Positions 7,803 to 15,794 of a stretch of DNA of 46,795 nt are shown here, one piece after another; the first letter of the stretch is position 1, and each line of letters begins with the position of its first letter. The DNA is from JBPYFK01 sp051984675 (GTDB lineage: Bacteria; Actinomycetota; Actinomycetes; Mycobacteriales; Pseudonocardiaceae). Below the pieces are notes generated by a model, which was given only the letters and a program-made list of their open reading frames with translations, was not told where the DNA came from and did no database searches. A program made the translations under genes and the position numbers. The DNA lies in assembly GCA_051984675.1 (NCBI GenBank), contig JBPYFK010000028.1, positions 1-46,795 on the forward strand, given 5' to 3'.

Positions 7803-9365
7803 TTACCCAGACGAGTGTGCCTGGGTGGACGCTGCGAACTGCTCGCGGAGTTCCCGCTTGAGGACCTTGTGGCTCGGCCCGAGTGGAAGCTCCGCGACGA
7901 ACTCGACGCGGCGTGGGTATTTGTGCCGGCCGAGCCGCTCCCGCGACCACGCGATGAGGCTGTTGGGGTCGACTTCGCCGTCCTGGCCCGGTACCACCAC
8001 CGCGCAGATCTCCTCGCCGTGCTCGTCATCCGGGAGGCCGATCACGGCGACCTGCGCGACACCGGGATAGTGCAGCAAAGTCTCCTCGACCTCACGCGGG
8101 TACACGTTGAACCCGTTGCGGATGATCAGGTCCTTCTTTCGATCCACAATGGACACGAAACCGTCGGCGTCCTTGCTTCCGAGATCGCCCGTGCGGAACC
8201 ACCCGTCGACGACAGCCGCGGCCGTCGCATCGGGGTCGTCGAGGTAACCGGCGAAAACGTTGTGGCCACGGATGACGATCTCGCCAACCTCGCCGGTCGG
8301 CAGGAGCTCGATCCGACCTTCCACGCCAGCATCAGCGATCTCGACTTCGACACCCCACACCGGGTGTCCGATCGTCCCGGGCCGGGCGCCGCTCCACGCC
8401 TGATTGGCGGAGGCTGTCGGCGAGGTCTCGGACAATCCGTAGCCCTCGTACACAGTGGTTTCGAAGAGGCGCTGGAACCGCTCCAGGACGGTGACCGGTA
8501 ACGAAGCACCGCCCGAGACGCACATACCGAGCTGCGGAACGGATGTCCGCGCCTCCGCTGCCTCCGCGAGCCGGATGAACATGGTGGGCACCCCGAAGAA
8601 CACGGTGATGCCTTCAGCTCTCATTAGGTCGATCGCTTCGCCGGGATCGAAACGGGGCTGGAGCACCAGCGCCGCGCCGGCACGGAACGTCGAGTTCATG
8701 GCCACCGTCTGGCCGAAGGTGTGGAACAGCGGAAGGCACCCCAACACCACGTCGTCACGCCGGATCTCGTTCGCGTCGAAGGCATTCACCGTGGCGTTCA
8801 TGACCAGGTTGAGATGGGTGAGCACGGCGCCCTTGGGTCTTCCCGTCGTGCCCGAGGTGTAGAAGATCACTGCCGGGTCTTCGGCGGCGCAAGTCGCGTA
8901 GGTCGGTACCGGCTGCACGTCCCGCGCCCGCCCCGCCAGAGAATCCCGCCCCGCCAGGGAATCAGGCCCGCCCCCGCCGATGTCCACCAGCGGAATGTCG
9001 ACTTCCCGAGCAGCCGCCTGCCCAACGTCCGTCATGCTCGCGTCACACAGCAGGACGCGGGCACCGGAATGGCGCAGGATGTAGGCCGCCTCGTGCTCAT
9101 TCAGCAGCGTCGGAACGGGAACGACGACGGCGCCCACTGCAAGGATCGCGTAATAACAGCGCACGAAATCAGCGGTGTTCGGGCACAGCAGGGCAACCCG
9201 GTCGCCGTGCCCGATCCCGTAGGTGCCCAGCGGCGCCGCGTAGCTGCGGGCTTGCGCCCACAGCTCGCCATACGTCAACCGTGTCTGCCCTTCCCCGAGC
9301 GCGAACCGGTTCGGTGCGCGCCGAGCGGACTCCGCGAGGACCGTGGCAAGGGACAGGGTGGTCAT
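7803..9365 (-). CDS. Long-chain fatty acid--CoA ligase (AMP-dependent)
   Basis: A 520-residue ANL-superfamily adenylating enzyme with all the core motifs in order: IFYTSGTTGRPKGAVLTH (A3, phosphate loop), YGLSETSP (A5), GWFRTGDLG (A7), DRKKDLIIRNGFNVYPRE (A8 hinge) and SHKVLKREL with the catalytic lysine (A10). The order and length fit a fatty acyl-CoA synthetase that activates a carboxylate with ATP and then CoA. The start at 9365 has GGAGG about 6 bp upstream. Residues around 145-155 hold a small duplication (DSLAGRDSLAGR). It is convergent with the aldehyde dehydrogenase and has no obvious operon partner, so the chain length of its substrate is unknown. Confidence 0.88.
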   Translation of the reverse strand: MTTLSLATVLAESARRAPNRFALGEGQTRLTYGELWAQARSYAAPLGTYGIGHGDRVALLCPNTADFVRCYYAILAVGAVVVPVPTLLNEHEAAYILRHSGARVLLCDASMTDVGQAAAREVDIPLVDIGGGGPDSLAGRDSLAGRARDVQPVPTYATCAAEDPAVIFYTSGTTGRPKGAVLTHLNLVMNATVNAFDANEIRRDDVVLGCLPLFHTFGQTVAMNSTFRAGAALVLQPRFDPGEAIDLMRAEGITVFFGVPTMFIRLAEAAEARTSVPQLGMCVSGGASLPVTVLERFQRLFETTVYEGYGLSETSPTASANQAWSGARPGTIGHPVWGVEVEIADAGVEGRIELLPTGEVGEIVIRGHNVFAGYLDDPDATAAAVVDGWFRTGDLGSKDADGFVSIVDRKKDLIIRNGFNVYPREVEETLLHYPGVAQVAVIGLPDDEHGEEICAVVVPGQDGEVDPNSLIAWSRERLGRHKYPRRVEFVAELPLGPSHKVLKRELREQFAASTQAHSSG

Positions 9366-9614
9366 CCAACCTCCACAGGTCAGGAGAACGCGCTGACGCC
9401 CATCAGCGCGCGGCCGATGAGCGGTCTCGGTCCGACCAGTCTCGCCATGGACGACTGCGCGCGGAAGGGCTCGCCGCGCTCAATGAGATCCGCGACACGC
9501 CACACCATCAGCCGCGCCGCGTCGGTTAACCGCCATCTTGGCCAACATCTCCTGCTGCTGACCGCTGGCTGATCGGCTGTTCGACTGAACCGGGGATAAG
9601 GGCACCGCCGGCCA

Positions 9615-10415
9615 TTACTCGGCCGGGTGGGTTTGGAGCCACTCCGACCAGGTAGTCGTGCCCCGGCGCCCCTCGGGGCAGGTCATTTCGGCGGCTGCTC
9701 GCGAGATCCGGGACGGGACCGGAAGCTTCAGCATCCGGCGCGGGTGGCGCCGAATCCGCTGCCACTGCGCGACGAGCTCCCGAAGCGGCAGCACTTCGGG
9801 TCCGCCGAACTCCTCGCGTTGCTGGCCGGGACCGCCGTTGACGCACTGGACCACGTAGCGCGCGAAGTCGCGGGTGTCGACCGGTTGCGTCGGAACGTCC
9901 CCGGGCAGGGGCAGCAACGGGAGGCGGGTCGCCTTGGCCAGCATCCGGTCCAACAACCAGTAGAAGGGAGTGGCCCGCATGATCGACCACGGCACGCCGG
10001 CCACGCGTACCAGCTCCTCAGCCGTGTGTTTCAGTCGCATGTAGGCCCCGTGGGGGTTGTCCACCCCGACGATGGAGATGTACGCGAAATGGGCGACGCC
10101 GGCCGACGCCGCCGCTTCGAGCAACCGGTTGGTGCCATCGACATCGACATCCGGTGGGCTGTGCCGGAAGTCCCTCGGCAGGACGTACCCGCGCTGGGCG
10201 GACGGCGACAGCGTCGCCGCGTGGACGACGACCTGGGCGCCGGTGACCGCGTCGGCGATGCCCTGGCCGGTGGCGAGGTCGCCGGTGACCCACTCCACCG
10301 CCGGCTCGGCGCCGGGCGTCCGTGCCAGCACCCGGACCCGGTAGGTCGACTTCAGCAGGTCGACCAGTTCGCGCCCGAGATGCCCCGTCCCACCCGTGAC
10401 GAGGACGGTGTCCAT
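9615..10415 (-). CDS. NmrA-like / atypical SDR NAD(P)-binding protein
   Basis: A 266-residue Rossmann-fold protein. It starts with the dinucleotide-binding motif VLVTGGTGHLGRELVDLL and continues with VTGDLATGQGI, VVHAAT and a short region around YISIVGVD. The substrate half ends in TTTWSEWLQTHPAE. The usual YxxxK active site is not clear, which fits the atypical SDR/NmrA-like group of NAD(P)-binding sensors or epimerase relatives. The start at 10415 puts the glycine motif at the very N-terminus; a start 36 bp further upstream is possible, and neither has a strong ribosome site. It lies 110 bp downstream of the phospholipase gene on the same strand. Function unknown. Confidence 0.78.
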   Translation of the reverse strand: MDTVLVTGGTGHLGRELVDLLKSTYRVRVLARTPGAEPAVEWVTGDLATGQGIADAVTGAQVVVHAATLSPSAQRGYVLPRDFRHSPPDVDVDGTNRLLEAAASAGVAHFAYISIVGVDNPHGAYMRLKHTAEELVRVAGVPWSIMRATPFYWLLDRMLAKATRLPLLPLPGDVPTQPVDTRDFARYVVQCVNGGPGQQREEFGGPEVLPLRELVAQWQRIRRHPRRMLKLPVPSRISRAAAEMTCPEGRRGTTTWSEWLQTHPAE

Positions 10416-10525
10416 GGAGCGGACTATCCCAGCCGCCCACGACCGTCGCATCTCGAACGCCGCGAACGCGAACGCCCGGTGGGACCGGGAAGTCCGGCCC
10501 GACCGGGCGCTGCGGAAGCGGTGCG

Positions 10526-12154
10526 CTAGTGGGTCACGGCTCCGGTGTTCGGGTCGATCAGTACCGGCCGGTCATGCCGCTGCCGGAAGTCGAACATACC
10601 GTCCAACCGCCCGGCCCTGTCGTCGTACGACGCATCGCCGATGCGTCCGACGTGCCAGTTGTCCTCGATGAACTTCAGCACCGACGTCTGATCGGTCGTC
10701 TGGTGGTCGACGTGGTTCTGCCGGCTGTACGGGGAGACAACCAGCAGTGGCAGGCGTGGACCGTACCCGCAGCGGTCCTGGTGGCCAGCCTGCGCCGGCT
10801 TGCCGGTGCACACCGCCGAGTCCAGCGCCGGGTCGTGCGAGCCGTTGATGATCGACGACATCTGGTGGTCGTACCAGCCGTCGGAGTCGTCGTAGGCCAG
10901 AACGACCGCGGTGTCCTTCCACTCCGGGGACTTCTGGAGCTTGTTGATCGTGTCGGCCACAAAGCGCTGCTCGTCGATGGGGTCGGAGTTCCCCGGGTGC
11001 CCGTTCTCGTAGGCCGGAGCCTTGAGGAAGCTCACGGCCGGCAGGTTGCCGTCCTGCAGCGCCGCGTCGAAGTCGCTCATGTCGTACTGGTGGTTGGCTT
11101 GGTCGGTCTGACCGATGGCCGACACCGAGCTGGGCGCCAGGTGCTTCGGGTTCGCCGTCGACTTGTAGTACTGGAACGGTTCGTGGTGCGGGACGTAGTC
11201 CCGAACGCTCTGCCCGCCAATGTTCTGATGCGTAGCGTCGCAGGCCGCGTAGCCCTTCGGCGTGGTCCCGGTCGGGCGGAAACCGCCCTGGAACCATCCC
11301 CAGGTCACCTGCTTCCTGTTGAGCAGGTCCCCGATGTTCTGACCGCTCATCCGGGTCAGGTTGTCGGTGCTGGTGTGGTTCTTGTCCGAGCAGTCGTCGT
11401 ACGCCGGGTCCGGGTCCTCGTAAACCGTGCCGACGTTGTCGGCGTTGGGGGAGCCGACAACGCTGGGGTCGCGAACCGGCTGGTTCGTGGTGGGGTTGAC
11501 CGCCGTCGCGCCGTGGGTCTGGCCGGAGACCAGGTTGATCGCACCGGGCGTGGACGGGCCGAAGGTGGTCTCGAAAGAGTTGTCGCTGAGCGCGAAGTGC
11601 TGGGCGTAGTTCCACAGGCCGGTGACGGTGTTGCCGTCGTAGTAGTCCATGACCAGGCCCGGCTCACCGAACAGCGGCGGGGAGCACTTGTCCTTCTCGG
11701 TGTACTGGACGAACTTGTCCATGGCACCACCGTTGAACGCCTGCTGCTCGTTCTTGTAGTTGTGGTCCTGGTCGCAGGTCAGCGCCTGGGACGGGCCGAG
11801 TCGCTTCGGGTTGTAGGTGTTCGGGTTCTTGGTCAGCAGGTCAGGGGTGAGTCCATTGACCTTCGGCGTGTTCGGCTCGGCCTGGAACGGCGTGCCGTCG
11901 GTGTTCTTCGCGTTCGGGTACGTGCCGAAGTAGTGGTCGAACGAGCTGTTCTCACCGTAGATCACGACGGTGTGCTTGATGGGCGTCTCGGTGTTGAAGC
12001 TGGACGCGTCTCGCGGCGTCATGGCCGCCATGGCCGCCGAACTCGCCTGCCCGATCGAGCAGCCGGTCAGCAGTGCCAGTGCCGCGGCGGAGGTGGCCGC
12101 GACCGCGATCCGCGACCATCGAGCCCGGGGCCGCCGGAACCGATCTGTCCTCAC
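10526..12154 (-). CDS. Lipoprotein phospholipase C / phosphoesterase
   Basis: A 542-residue protein of the non-specific phospholipase C / acid phosphatase family (phosphoesterase, PF04185 type). A basic N-terminus leads into a hydrophobic segment and a lipobox LLTGC, with Cys32 as the lipidation site, so the enzyme is probably anchored on the outer face of the membrane. Family motifs seen are YGENSSFDHYFGTYPNA near the N-terminus, TTFGPSTPGAINLVSGQTHG, AVVLAYDDSDGWYDHQ and GPRLPLLVVSPYSR. The GTG start at 12154 is chosen because GGGAG lies 6 bp upstream and the signal sequence begins there; longer in-frame starts would put 25 odd residues before it. The substrate could be phospholipids or phosphate monoesters. 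This family is often phosphate-regulated, but I saw no clear Pho box. Confidence 0.87.
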   Translation of the reverse strand: MRTDRFRRPRARWSRIAVAATSAAALALLTGCSIGQASSAAMAAMTPRDASSFNTETPIKHTVVIYGENSSFDHYFGTYPNAKNTDGTPFQAEPNTPKVNGLTPDLLTKNPNTYNPKRLGPSQALTCDQDHNYKNEQQAFNGGAMDKFVQYTEKDKCSPPLFGEPGLVMDYYDGNTVTGLWNYAQHFALSDNSFETTFGPSTPGAINLVSGQTHGATAVNPTTNQPVRDPSVVGSPNADNVGTVYEDPDPAYDDCSDKNHTSTDNLTRMSGQNIGDLLNRKQVTWGWFQGGFRPTGTTPKGYAACDATHQNIGGQSVRDYVPHHEPFQYYKSTANPKHLAPSSVSAIGQTDQANHQYDMSDFDAALQDGNLPAVSFLKAPAYENGHPGNSDPIDEQRFVADTINKLQKSPEWKDTAVVLAYDDSDGWYDHQMSSIINGSHDPALDSAVCTGKPAQAGHQDRCGYGPRLPLLVVSPYSRQNHVDHQTTDQTSVLKFIEDNWHVGRIGDASYDDRAGRLDGMFDFRQRHDRPVLIDPNTGAVTH

Positions 12155-12423
12155 TGTTGTCTCCCGTTTCTGGTCAACACGGTTGTCCCCTCGGCAGGGT
12201 TTCTCGCCGAAGACGCGGTGCTGGATCAACTCACCATCGCCTTCCCGAGCCGTCGAAGTCAGCGTCCTGGACGCAAGCAGCCGCGCGGAGCGAGCAAGGA
12301 CTCACCCTTGCGGTCGAAGGTGAACCGAACCTTTCGGGAAGTGGCACGGGCGTGGACATTCGGCCGCCGGCGGGTAATCTCACGCTCCCGCCGTGCGCTG
12401 CGCGGTTGGGCGATCACGGCTCG

Positions 12424-12948
12424 TCAGCCCAGCTTCGCGCGGTAACCGTCGTGGATCGCGTTCCACTGCTGCATCCCGCGTGTCTGCCAGGTTGACCAGT
12501 CAAAGGGGCTGCCGTCCAGTTCGGCGGCGAGCGTGTCGAGGTGCCAATGCCAGCCGGCCAGCACCATCGTGCGGTACCTCTCGGGCAGGTCGAGGGTGCT
12601 GGTGAACGTCAACACCGTGTCGTCGCCTTCGGGGCGTAGTTCCCAGCGCAGCACGCCGTGCATGTCGCCCTCGGTCTCCAGCAGGCGCGGCGGGTCGAGC
12701 GCGGTGATCGTCGCGTGCATGACGGCGCTGTTGCCGTCGAGGTCGGTGTTGAGCCAGCGCAGCGTGAACCGCCCACCCACGGTCAGCTCCAGCTCGTCGG
12801 CGGCGCCCCACCAGCCGCGTAGCTGCTCCGGCTCGGTCAGCGCCGCCCAGACCTTCTCGATCGGGTGAGGGAGGCGGCGTTCGAAGCGGATCACGTCCTT
12901 GCCGTCGCGGTGCTCCAGGACTCCGTCCCGGAGGTCCTCAGTGGACAC
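12424..12948 (-). CDS. SRPBCC (AHSA1-type) domain protein
   Basis: A 174-residue START/AHSA1-like protein with a helix-grip fold that binds hydrophobic ligands. Typical segments are FERRLPHPIEKVWAALTEPE near the N-terminus, LRGWWG, the GGRFTLRW turn, and LAGWHWHLDTLAAEL in the C-terminal helix. It follows the ArsR regulator by 6 bp on the same strand, the standard ArsR-SRPBCC pair in actinobacteria. In such pairs the regulator controls the binding protein; the ligand is generally unknown. The family name 'activator of Hsp90 ATPase' does not imply that role in bacteria. Confidence 0.87.
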   Translation of the reverse strand: MSTEDLRDGVLEHRDGKDVIRFERRLPHPIEKVWAALTEPEQLRGWWGAADELELTVGGRFTLRWLNTDLDGNSAVMHATITALDPPRLLETEGDMHGVLRWELRPEGDDTVLTFTSTLDLPERYRTMVLAGWHWHLDTLAAELDGSPFDWSTWQTRGMQQWNAIHDGYRAKLG

Positions 12949-12954
12949 TGTGGA

Positions 12955-13266
12955 TCACCCGTTCGCCTTCTCGTCCAAGTACTGTTCCAGGGCATCGAGC
13001 TTGGCGGCCAGCAGCCGCCGGTAGGGGGCGAGCCAGGCGTCGATCTCGGTCAGCGGCGCCGGCTGGAGCTCGTAACGTCGTCGCTGAGCGTCCTTCCGCG
13101 CGTTCACTAGGCCCGCCTCGCGCAGCACGCGCAGGTGCTTGGAGACCCCAGGTTGGGTCAGACCGGTGTGTTCGACCAACTCGTTCACCGTCCGTGACCG
13201 CTCCCGTAGCAGGTCGAGTATCTGCCGCCTGCCCGGTTCGGCCACCACTTCAAACGTCGTCGTCAC
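12955..13266 (-). CDS. ArsR-family transcriptional regulator
   Basis: A 103-residue winged-helix regulator. It begins with FEVVAEPGRRQILDLLRE (helix 1-2), the recognition region is LTQPGVSKHLRVLREAGLV, and the wing contains RRRYELQPAPL. It has no cysteine or histidine cluster of the metal-sensing ArsR/SmtB sites, so metal sensing is unlikely. It is the first gene of a two-gene unit with the SRPBCC protein and has an imperfect palindrome directly upstream of its start. It most likely represses its own operon in response to an unknown signal. Confidence 0.88.
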   Translation of the reverse strand: MTTTFEVVAEPGRRQILDLLRERSRTVNELVEHTGLTQPGVSKHLRVLREAGLVNARKDAQRRRYELQPAPLTEIDAWLAPYRRLLAAKLDALEQYLDEKANG

Positions 13267-13271
13267 GTCCG

Positions 13272-13293
13272 TATATTACCCATGGAGTATATA
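13272..13293. promoter_or_regulatory. Imperfect palindrome, likely ArsR operator
   Basis: A 22-bp region with TATAT at one end, ATATA at the other and CCATGG in the centre starts 6 bp upstream of the ArsR start codon. The AT-rich character stands out from the surroundings, and the site probably overlaps the promoter of the ArsR-SRPBCC unit, as expected for autorepression. Confidence 0.5.
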
Positions 13294-13373
13294 ACCGACA
13301 AGTCATTGACGAGCCGCTGAACGCCACCGTGGAGCGATTGCCGCTGCTCGCGCCGCATACGACCGCGAGCAGC

Positions 13374-14336
13374 TCAGCGCTGGCTGAAATCGAGAACGAG
13401 ACGTCCCCGCACGCCGCCGGCTTCCAGCAGCCGGTGTGCTTCGGCGGCGTGCTCGGGCGGAAACACGTGTGCCACCCGCAGCGTCAGCAAGCCCGCTTCG
13501 GCCTGCTCACGCAACTGCTCCAACTTGGCGGTTTCCTTGGCCACGCTCGTCACGACCACCCGGTGGACGGTGATCCCCCGTCCGGGCTCACCGTCCCAGG
13601 GACGGACGATCGCGAGTCCTCCGCCATCCCGGATGGCCGGCACGACGCGCTCATACAGCAGCGCACTGTCCGCAACGCCGTCGACGCCGTCCGGCACCAG
13701 CGCTCGGATTCGGTCGGCGACGTCGTCGCCTCGGCGGACCACCTCGTCCGCTCCCAGGTCGCGCACGAGCCGCTCGTCGGCGGCCGAGGCATCGGCGATC
13801 ACGCGCAGCCCATCGGCCTTGGCGAGCTGGACGACGTATCCACCGAAGGCGCCCGCCGCGCCCGTCACCGCGATCGTCCGGCCCGCGGGCAGTGCGAGCT
13901 GATCCAGCGCCAACCTGGCGGTGAGCCCGTTCATCGGCAGCGTGGAAGCGGCGACGAAGTCCACGCCCTCGGGAGTCCGCACCACCGACTCGGCCGGGAC
14001 CACGATTTCGTCGGCGTATGCGCCACCGTGCGGGCCGGTTGGCACGACGACGGCCATCACCCGCTCGCCTGGCTGCCAGCCGGTGACGCCGTCTCCGACC
14101 TGGCTGATCACGCCGGCCGCATCCATTCCTGGGATGAACGGGGGTTGACGATCCCCGGGCGCGCGATAACCGGACCGCAGCACGGTGTCGGCCGGGTTCA
14201 CCGTGGCCGCGTGCACCCGAATACGTACTTCGCCCGGACCGGCGTGCGGCTCGGGAACATCCAGCACTCGCAGGTGCTCCGGCCCGCCGAACTCCCGTAC
14301 TCCAACAGCTCGCATACGTCCGGTAACGCCAGCCAC
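13374..14336 (-). CDS. Zinc-independent NADPH:quinone oxidoreductase (MDR family)
   Basis: A 320-residue medium-chain dehydrogenase. The N-terminal catalytic domain has MRAVGVREFGGPEHLRVLD and GPGEVRIRVHAATVNPADT, and the region IPGMDAAGVISQVGDGVTGW. The Rossmann motif is TGAAGAFGGYVVQLAKADG, and the tail ends in GGVRGRLVLDF. It lacks the cysteine cluster of zinc alcohol dehydrogenases, placing it with quinone reductase/zeta-crystallin types. The GTG start at 14336 has GGGAAGAG at a fair distance; an internal ATG at 14315 aligns with the usual N-terminus but lacks a ribosome site. Physiological substrate not evident. Confidence 0.85.
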   Translation of the reverse strand: MAGVTGRMRAVGVREFGGPEHLRVLDVPEPHAGPGEVRIRVHAATVNPADTVLRSGYRAPGDRQPPFIPGMDAAGVISQVGDGVTGWQPGERVMAVVVPTGPHGGAYADEIVVPAESVVRTPEGVDFVAASTLPMNGLTARLALDQLALPAGRTIAVTGAAGAFGGYVVQLAKADGLRVIADASAADERLVRDLGADEVVRRGDDVADRIRALVPDGVDGVADSALLYERVVPAIRDGGGLAIVRPWDGEPGRGITVHRVVVTSVAKETAKLEQLREQAEAGLLTLRVAHVFPPEHAAEAHRLLEAGGVRGRLVLDFSQR

Positions 14337-14369
14337 TGTCGATCTCTTCCCGAGATCACTCGGCCGGGT

Positions 14370-14855
14370 TCACGAGCGGAAGACCCACCAGCGAGAACCG
14401 GCGTAGGTGAACCCGCCGACGCACAGCCCCGCGATCATCCGGGCGGCCCGGAAGTCGATCCCGATGGAGGTCAGGCCGGTGGTCACCCCAAGCGTCATGG
14501 CGTAGTCCGCGACGATCAGGATCGAGTACCGCACCACCTGGCCACCCACGGGAGCGTGGGACTGGAAGTTGACCAGCCGGTTCAGGACGAAGTTCAAGCC
14601 GAACGCCGTCACGTAGGCGATCGTGACGTCGACCGGCAGCGGCAGCGCCGTCCATCTGCGCAGTGACGCGAGTATCAGCAGGTCGATCAGGAACGTCAGG
14701 CCGCCGATCAGCGCGAACCCGACCAGTTCGCGGGGCAGCAGCGTACGCAGTCGCGGCGGCAACTGGTCCACCCACGACGTGAGCAGGTCGCCGACGCGTT
14801 CCGCTCTGTTGGGGAGAACCATCCGCTGATCCGACACTTGCTGTTCCCGGGGCAC
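14370..14855 (-). CDS. GtrA-family membrane protein
   Basis: A 161-residue protein with a soluble N-terminus of about 45 residues and four predicted membrane helices: LVGFALIGGLTFLIDLLILA, VTIAYVTAFGLNFVLNRLVNF, a third around residues 112-130 and a fourth near 140-158. The FGLNFVLNRLVNF segment with a basic residue after helix 2 and the ending SRWWVFRS are typical of GtrA proteins. GtrA proteins are proposed to help move polyprenyl-linked sugars across the membrane. No glycosyltransferase is adjacent here, so its partner is unknown; a second, unlike GtrA protein heads the large glycan gene train at 35.9 kb. Confidence 0.83.
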   Translation of the reverse strand: MPREQQVSDQRMVLPNRAERVGDLLTSWVDQLPPRLRTLLPRELVGFALIGGLTFLIDLLILASLRRWTALPLPVDVTIAYVTAFGLNFVLNRLVNFQSHAPVGGQVVRYSILIVADYAMTLGVTTGLTSIGIDFRAARMIAGLCVGGFTYAGSRWWVFRS

Positions 14856-15177
14856 GGCAGCACTTTCCCAGAACGAGGTAAGGCAGTGCCAGCGGGCACG
14901 TTGTGAGTGGGCAAGTTCACCCGGTGGGTGAAGCGGAGGTTACTTCTTTCGGGACTTCGGCGGAACTTTCTTCGACAACGTCCTTCCATGACGACGATCT
15001 GCCGCGGCCTAAGCGCGCAGGGCCGTGAAGAGGCAATCCTCCACAGTGGACGAATCCGCCGGATCGCCGGCCCGGATGTAGGTCTCGACACCGAAGGCCC
15101 GGTACGCCCACGTCGTCGTGGGTCGTCCTGAAAGGCTGCTACGTTGAAAAGCGCTTGTGCCGGTCACTGGGGGTGGA
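14856..15177. other. Intergenic region
   Basis: About 320 bp separate divergent genes. An open frame on the minus strand that ends at 15009 reads VETYIRAGDPADSSTVEDC near its end, but it lacks a convincing start and runs back into the metallopeptidase gene, so I do not call it. No strong hairpin or promoter stands out. Confidence 0.4.
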
Positions 15178-15720
15178 ATGAGTAGAAGATGCCCTCCGGC
15201 GGACGGGACGGAGCAGCCGATGGAATGGAAGCAAGCGTCCACCGCCGCTACTGAGCTGGTCGCGACCCTCCCATCCCTACCTCGGCCCTGGGACATCGAC
15301 GCGCTTTGTGCACGTGTGGCCGCCAGCCGTGGCCGTCCGCTCGTGCTGCATCCCGCCGACGTTCCGGCACTGCCGTTCGGTTTCTGGTTCGATGACGGCA
15401 CCGCCGATCACGTCGTCTTCCGCACCGGCGCGTCCGGCTACCACCGCGATCACATCATCCTGCACGAGCTGTGCCATGTGCTCGCCGGACACAATGTCGC
15501 GGATCAGCTCGCCTGCCCGGACGCCGGCAGTGACCAGCTGGGTTTCGCCGCTCGCGCCGCCGCGACGCGCGGCGGTCACATCCGCGTTCAGGAAGAACTC
15601 GCGGAGATGTTCGCTTCGAAAGTGCTGAAGCTGGCGACCCAGGCCGAGTCGTTGAGTGACTTCGAACGGCGTGCGGCTGCCATGTTGGGCGCCCTCTCCT
15701 GCGACCGCGCCGGGCGATGA
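15178..15720 (+). CDS. IrrE/ImmA-like zinc metallopeptidase
   Basis: A 180-residue protein with the gluzincin-type motif HELCH at residues 96-100 (two zinc histidines and the catalytic Glu97). A downstream EELAEMFASKVL segment offers E139 as third ligand, matching the ExxA..FA helix of the ImmA/IrrE family. The ATG at 15178 follows GGGGGTGGA; an in-frame GTG at 15157 is the alternative. Family members cleave XRE-type repressors or act as stand-alone domains next to a helix-turn-helix protein. Here no XRE gene is adjacent; the nearest is at 19.1 kb. The target, if it is a protease, is therefore unknown. The flanking genes give no further hint. Confidence 0.72.
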   Translation: MSRRCPPADGTEQPMEWKQASTAATELVATLPSLPRPWDIDALCARVAASRGRPLVLHPADVPALPFGFWFDDGTADHVVFRTGASGYHRDHIILHELCHVLAGHNVADQLACPDAGSDQLGFAARAAATRGGHIRVQEELAEMFASKVLKLATQAESLSDFERRAAAMLGALSCDRAGR

Positions 15721-15794
15721 GATCCGCCCGGCGCGAGCCTTAGCATGGTCGCAGCGCGGGCGGGAAATCTCGGCGAGCTGACCCCAACCGGTTC

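Noticed and set aside
15009..15156. Minus-strand remnant reading VETYIRAGDPADSSTVEDC
   Set aside because: Protein-like, but no start codon or ribosome site outside the metallopeptidase gene and no family recognised.
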